DNA from: Metaphire vulgaris
Taxonomy: Eukaryota > Annelida > Clitellata > Crassiclitellata > Megascolecidae
Length of the DNA: 64,000 bases
Direction of reading: 5' to 3'
NCBI GenBank assembly: GCA_018105865.1
Contig: CM030845.1
Coordinates: 15,428,538-15,492,537, forward strand
In this document: piece by piece, positions 61,892-64,000 of the stretch
Position numbering within the stretch: the stretch's first letter is position 1
Layout: each line of letters begins with the position of its first letter
Notes under the pieces: generated by a model
Database searches by the model: none
Told to the model about the DNA's origin: nothing
What the model saw: only the letters and a program-made list of their open reading frames with translations
Made by a program: the position numbers and the translations under genes

Positions 61892-62660
61892 GTATGTTAA
61901 TAATTAATATGCTGACGCTTTATTTTAAAAACTTCGATTTTCAGCCGTTTAACTGATTTGAATCATGGTTTCAAAAAAGGTTAAAGGTCAGCCGATACTT
62001 GAATCTGCGCCTTGGGGCTGGCGCTCGTCACCAGTTTTAGGCAAGCAGTGACGCAGGTGGTTTACGCAGTTAATGCAGACTACTTTGTCATTGCTTCAGA
62101 CCTTCATTTACCTTCTTGGCTTCCCTCTGCTACCCATGCCTAAGCATTGAAAGGCCAGGTTGGTCCGTGTCACCCCAACTTGATCCTTGGGCAGTTGCCC
62201 ATTCTGTGCCTACCATGAATTATTGGGTAAATAGGCAGTTATTGAATTTTCAGTTTTTTGGTCAATATTTATTATGATTATTGTATATAATTTTATTTAT
62301 TGATTGATCTTGACAATGCATGGAATAATATTAGATTTTATCCTTCTTCATATTAGATTAAACTCCAAGTTGTAATGGATCAAAGTAGTGTACAACTGTG
62401 ACATTTATTTAAAAGAACTGTGTTTGGTTATTACAGTCATAGCAAATGCATTTAGAGCCATTCAATGGACAGTGACATTGAATGTGTTTTTGAAATGTTC
62501 AATGATGCTATTTTAGGCACTGCTGTTTTCATCATTTGTAACATTTTGAATTTAGGTTCGACATACTTGTCAGTGCCTTGTGCGATCAGTACACTGGGAT
62601 CGCTATCCAGTTCATGTGCGAGAATTATCCAATAATGCCTATCTTCCATTGTTAATTCAG
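61493..62660 (+). CDS. Type II membrane protein resembling DUF1647 proteins, 5' exons
   Basis: Exons 61493-61891 and 62556-62660 join in phase 0 (donor GTATGT, acceptor GAATTTAG). A short basic N-terminus (RILRLPICFRRLR) is followed by one hydrophobic segment (about residues 18-42), giving type II Golgi-like topology. The luminal part carries PVFVMTLSSNNLHSFHRFLG, KKLVVYDLGLTKDEMELV and RELSNNAYLPLLIQ. The 'F(V)(T)xxSSNH... KK(L)(V)(V)YDLGL' pattern recalls the animal DUF1647 family, thought to be glycosyltransferase-like; this is from memory and not a search. At least the 3' half is missing: a LINE begins at about 62985 and the following exons lie right of the window. Confidence 0.7.
62556..62660 (+). 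CDS. DUF1647-like gene exon 2
   Basis: 105 nt, phase 0 to 0, encoding VRHTCQCLVRSVHWDRYPVH then VRELSNNAYLPLLIQ. Donor GTGTGT. Confidence 0.75.
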
Positions 62661-62984
62661 GTGTGTATCTTGGTGCAGTTTTTGTTGCCATCACTTTCTA
62701 AATATATGCCTAACTTATGTGTAGTGTTGAATTTGCAAAAGCTAGGCCTTGGTTTGATTGTAGGTGATGCTTAGACTGGGATAATTATGATGGGTTATCT
62801 TGGTATCTTTGAGCAATTCTGTGGAATAGTCGTGTGCACTGAAAGTTTCATTATTATTAAATATTTTTTTGTTTCCTGTGCCTCAATTGTTAAAGATTTA
62901 AGTTATATGTGACTATCTTAATGCTACTTTATTAATTTAGCTTCATTAAACAAAAATAGTAAATTTATGCAGTGCAGGTCTGTT

Positions 62985-64000
62985 TGATGTGCCTAATGCC
63001 CACTCTATGAGTGGGCTGCCAGCTAACCCTCTTGGGGTGAAAGAGAGGGGCTGAGTGCACAAGGCATTTTTGCCGGTGCAAAGCCTCTCAACAGACAAGA
63101 CTCTGCAGTACCTCTATGATGTGCCATTCAGAAACTAGGAACTTGCACTCCTAGGCTGATCTGCAGGGATCTAGGAGAAGGAAAACTGATTCTCAACCAG
63201 GGAAGATGGTGTTTGCATAGCCTTGGCAGGCAAACCAGAGGGCAGCAGCCTAGCCATGCAAGTTATGGCACAGGAATGCCGCGTTAATATGCGCTGAATG
63301 GCACAATCCTTCTCAGCAACGGGCATATAAAAGATCTGCTGCTACTGCGCCCATCTCACCCCAAAGGGACTCCGTATACTTTGGAACATTACTCACCACA
63401 ATACCACTGAAGTACACAAACTAATCACACCGGAGTTAAAGTCCCTGCACAATTTACCATGAGATGTCTTCCTGCACCCACAGAAGTGCTCATGATGATG
63501 ACATATCAAAGCTCCCTTGGAGATGCATGTAGCCTGGCTGAGGCAGGCAACTCAACTGCCCACAATAGGACATGGAATTTATTTCATCAATTATTTTGCA
63601 TCGCTACATGGAATGTGTGCGCCTTACTCCACCTGGACATCAGGTAGAAATCTCCAGAGATATTATGGTCAGACTCAAGATCTCTTTAGCTGGTCTCACA
63701 GAAGCAAGAATTCCAAATAGTGGAGCACGCACAGTCAAAGAATTGCATCTTCTCTACTCAGGTGGAAACATGCATTCACGCGGAGTTGCCTTACTACTAC
63801 GATGCGATGCCAAACATGCACTAATATCATGGACGCCTATCACTGACAGGCTTCTAATGGCGCACCTAAGACACCAGGATGAGCACTTTACTATTATTGT
63901 TGCCTATGCTCCCACCGAATTAGCAGATGACCCAGCAAAAGACACCGTCTATGATCAGATGGACACTGCAATCCAGTGTATCTCCACTCATGACAATTTA
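62985..64000 (+). mobile_element. RTE-like LINE 5' part, runs off the window
   Basis: A 5' UTR-like segment (62985-63580) is followed by an APE endonuclease N-terminus: IATWNVCALLHLDI, then, after a frameshift, SLAGLTEARIPNSG, HLLYSGGNMHSRGVALLL, RCDAKHALISW and EHFTIIVAYAPTELADDPAK. These match the TWNVRTL, SGG...GVA and YAPT motifs of the endonuclease. At least one frameshift near 63645. Confidence 0.9.

Overview
This window is eukaryotic nuclear DNA from an animal. Its genes are split into short exons with GT-AG junctions, separated by long AT-rich introns full of microsatellites, LINE fragments, tRNA-derived SINEs and DNA transposons. The gene set (a PB1-domain MEK5-type kinase, an SLC35F transporter, a type II membrane protein resembling DUF1647 proteins) together with the repeat content suggests a marine invertebrate, perhaps a deuterostome or spiralian. 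The species cannot be fixed from the sequence.

Layout: (1) About 1-16.2 kb, minus strand: a MAP2K5 (MEK5) orthologue. The start exon is at 16197-16063 and the kinase exons run down to 989; the last C-terminal exons lie left of the window. All catalytic landmarks through subdomain IX can be read across exons. Exon 2 exists as two tandem copies, one broken by a 19-base insertion. (2) 16.2-24.1 kb: no recognised host gene; TIR elements, minisatellites, a long CAT-type array and LINE remnants. (3) 24.1-32.1 kb, plus strand: a proposed three-exon gene for a small secreted cysteine-containing protein that I do not recognise, with large introns full of nested transposons. (4) 32.4-48.9 kb: repeat-dominated. 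It holds a 2.9-kb hAT-like element with a second hAT-like element and a LINE inside it, a nearly complete LINE ORF1 relic at 38.3-39.6 kb, a hAT transposase remnant, and many short TIR elements. (5) 48.9-55.7 kb, plus strand: an SLC35F1/F2-type gene; seven exons and the stop codon are visible, the N-terminal exon is not found. (6) 55.7-61.4 kb: LINE relics on both strands and a TA tract flanked by inverted arms. (7) 61.5-62.7 kb, plus strand: the first two coding exons of a type II membrane protein, followed by the 5' part of a LINE that runs out of the window.

The host genes show no evident functional linkage. The most distinctive property of the window is its mobile-element structure: more than fifteen hAT-like TIR elements, many with 8-bp target-site duplications that can be read directly, several nested; and at least five LINE families ending in different simple-repeat tails, which links some of the microsatellites to LINE 3' ends. 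The best candidates for something undescribed are the small secreted-protein gene, the duplicated MEK5 exon, and the CAGTGGCGG-type MITE family.
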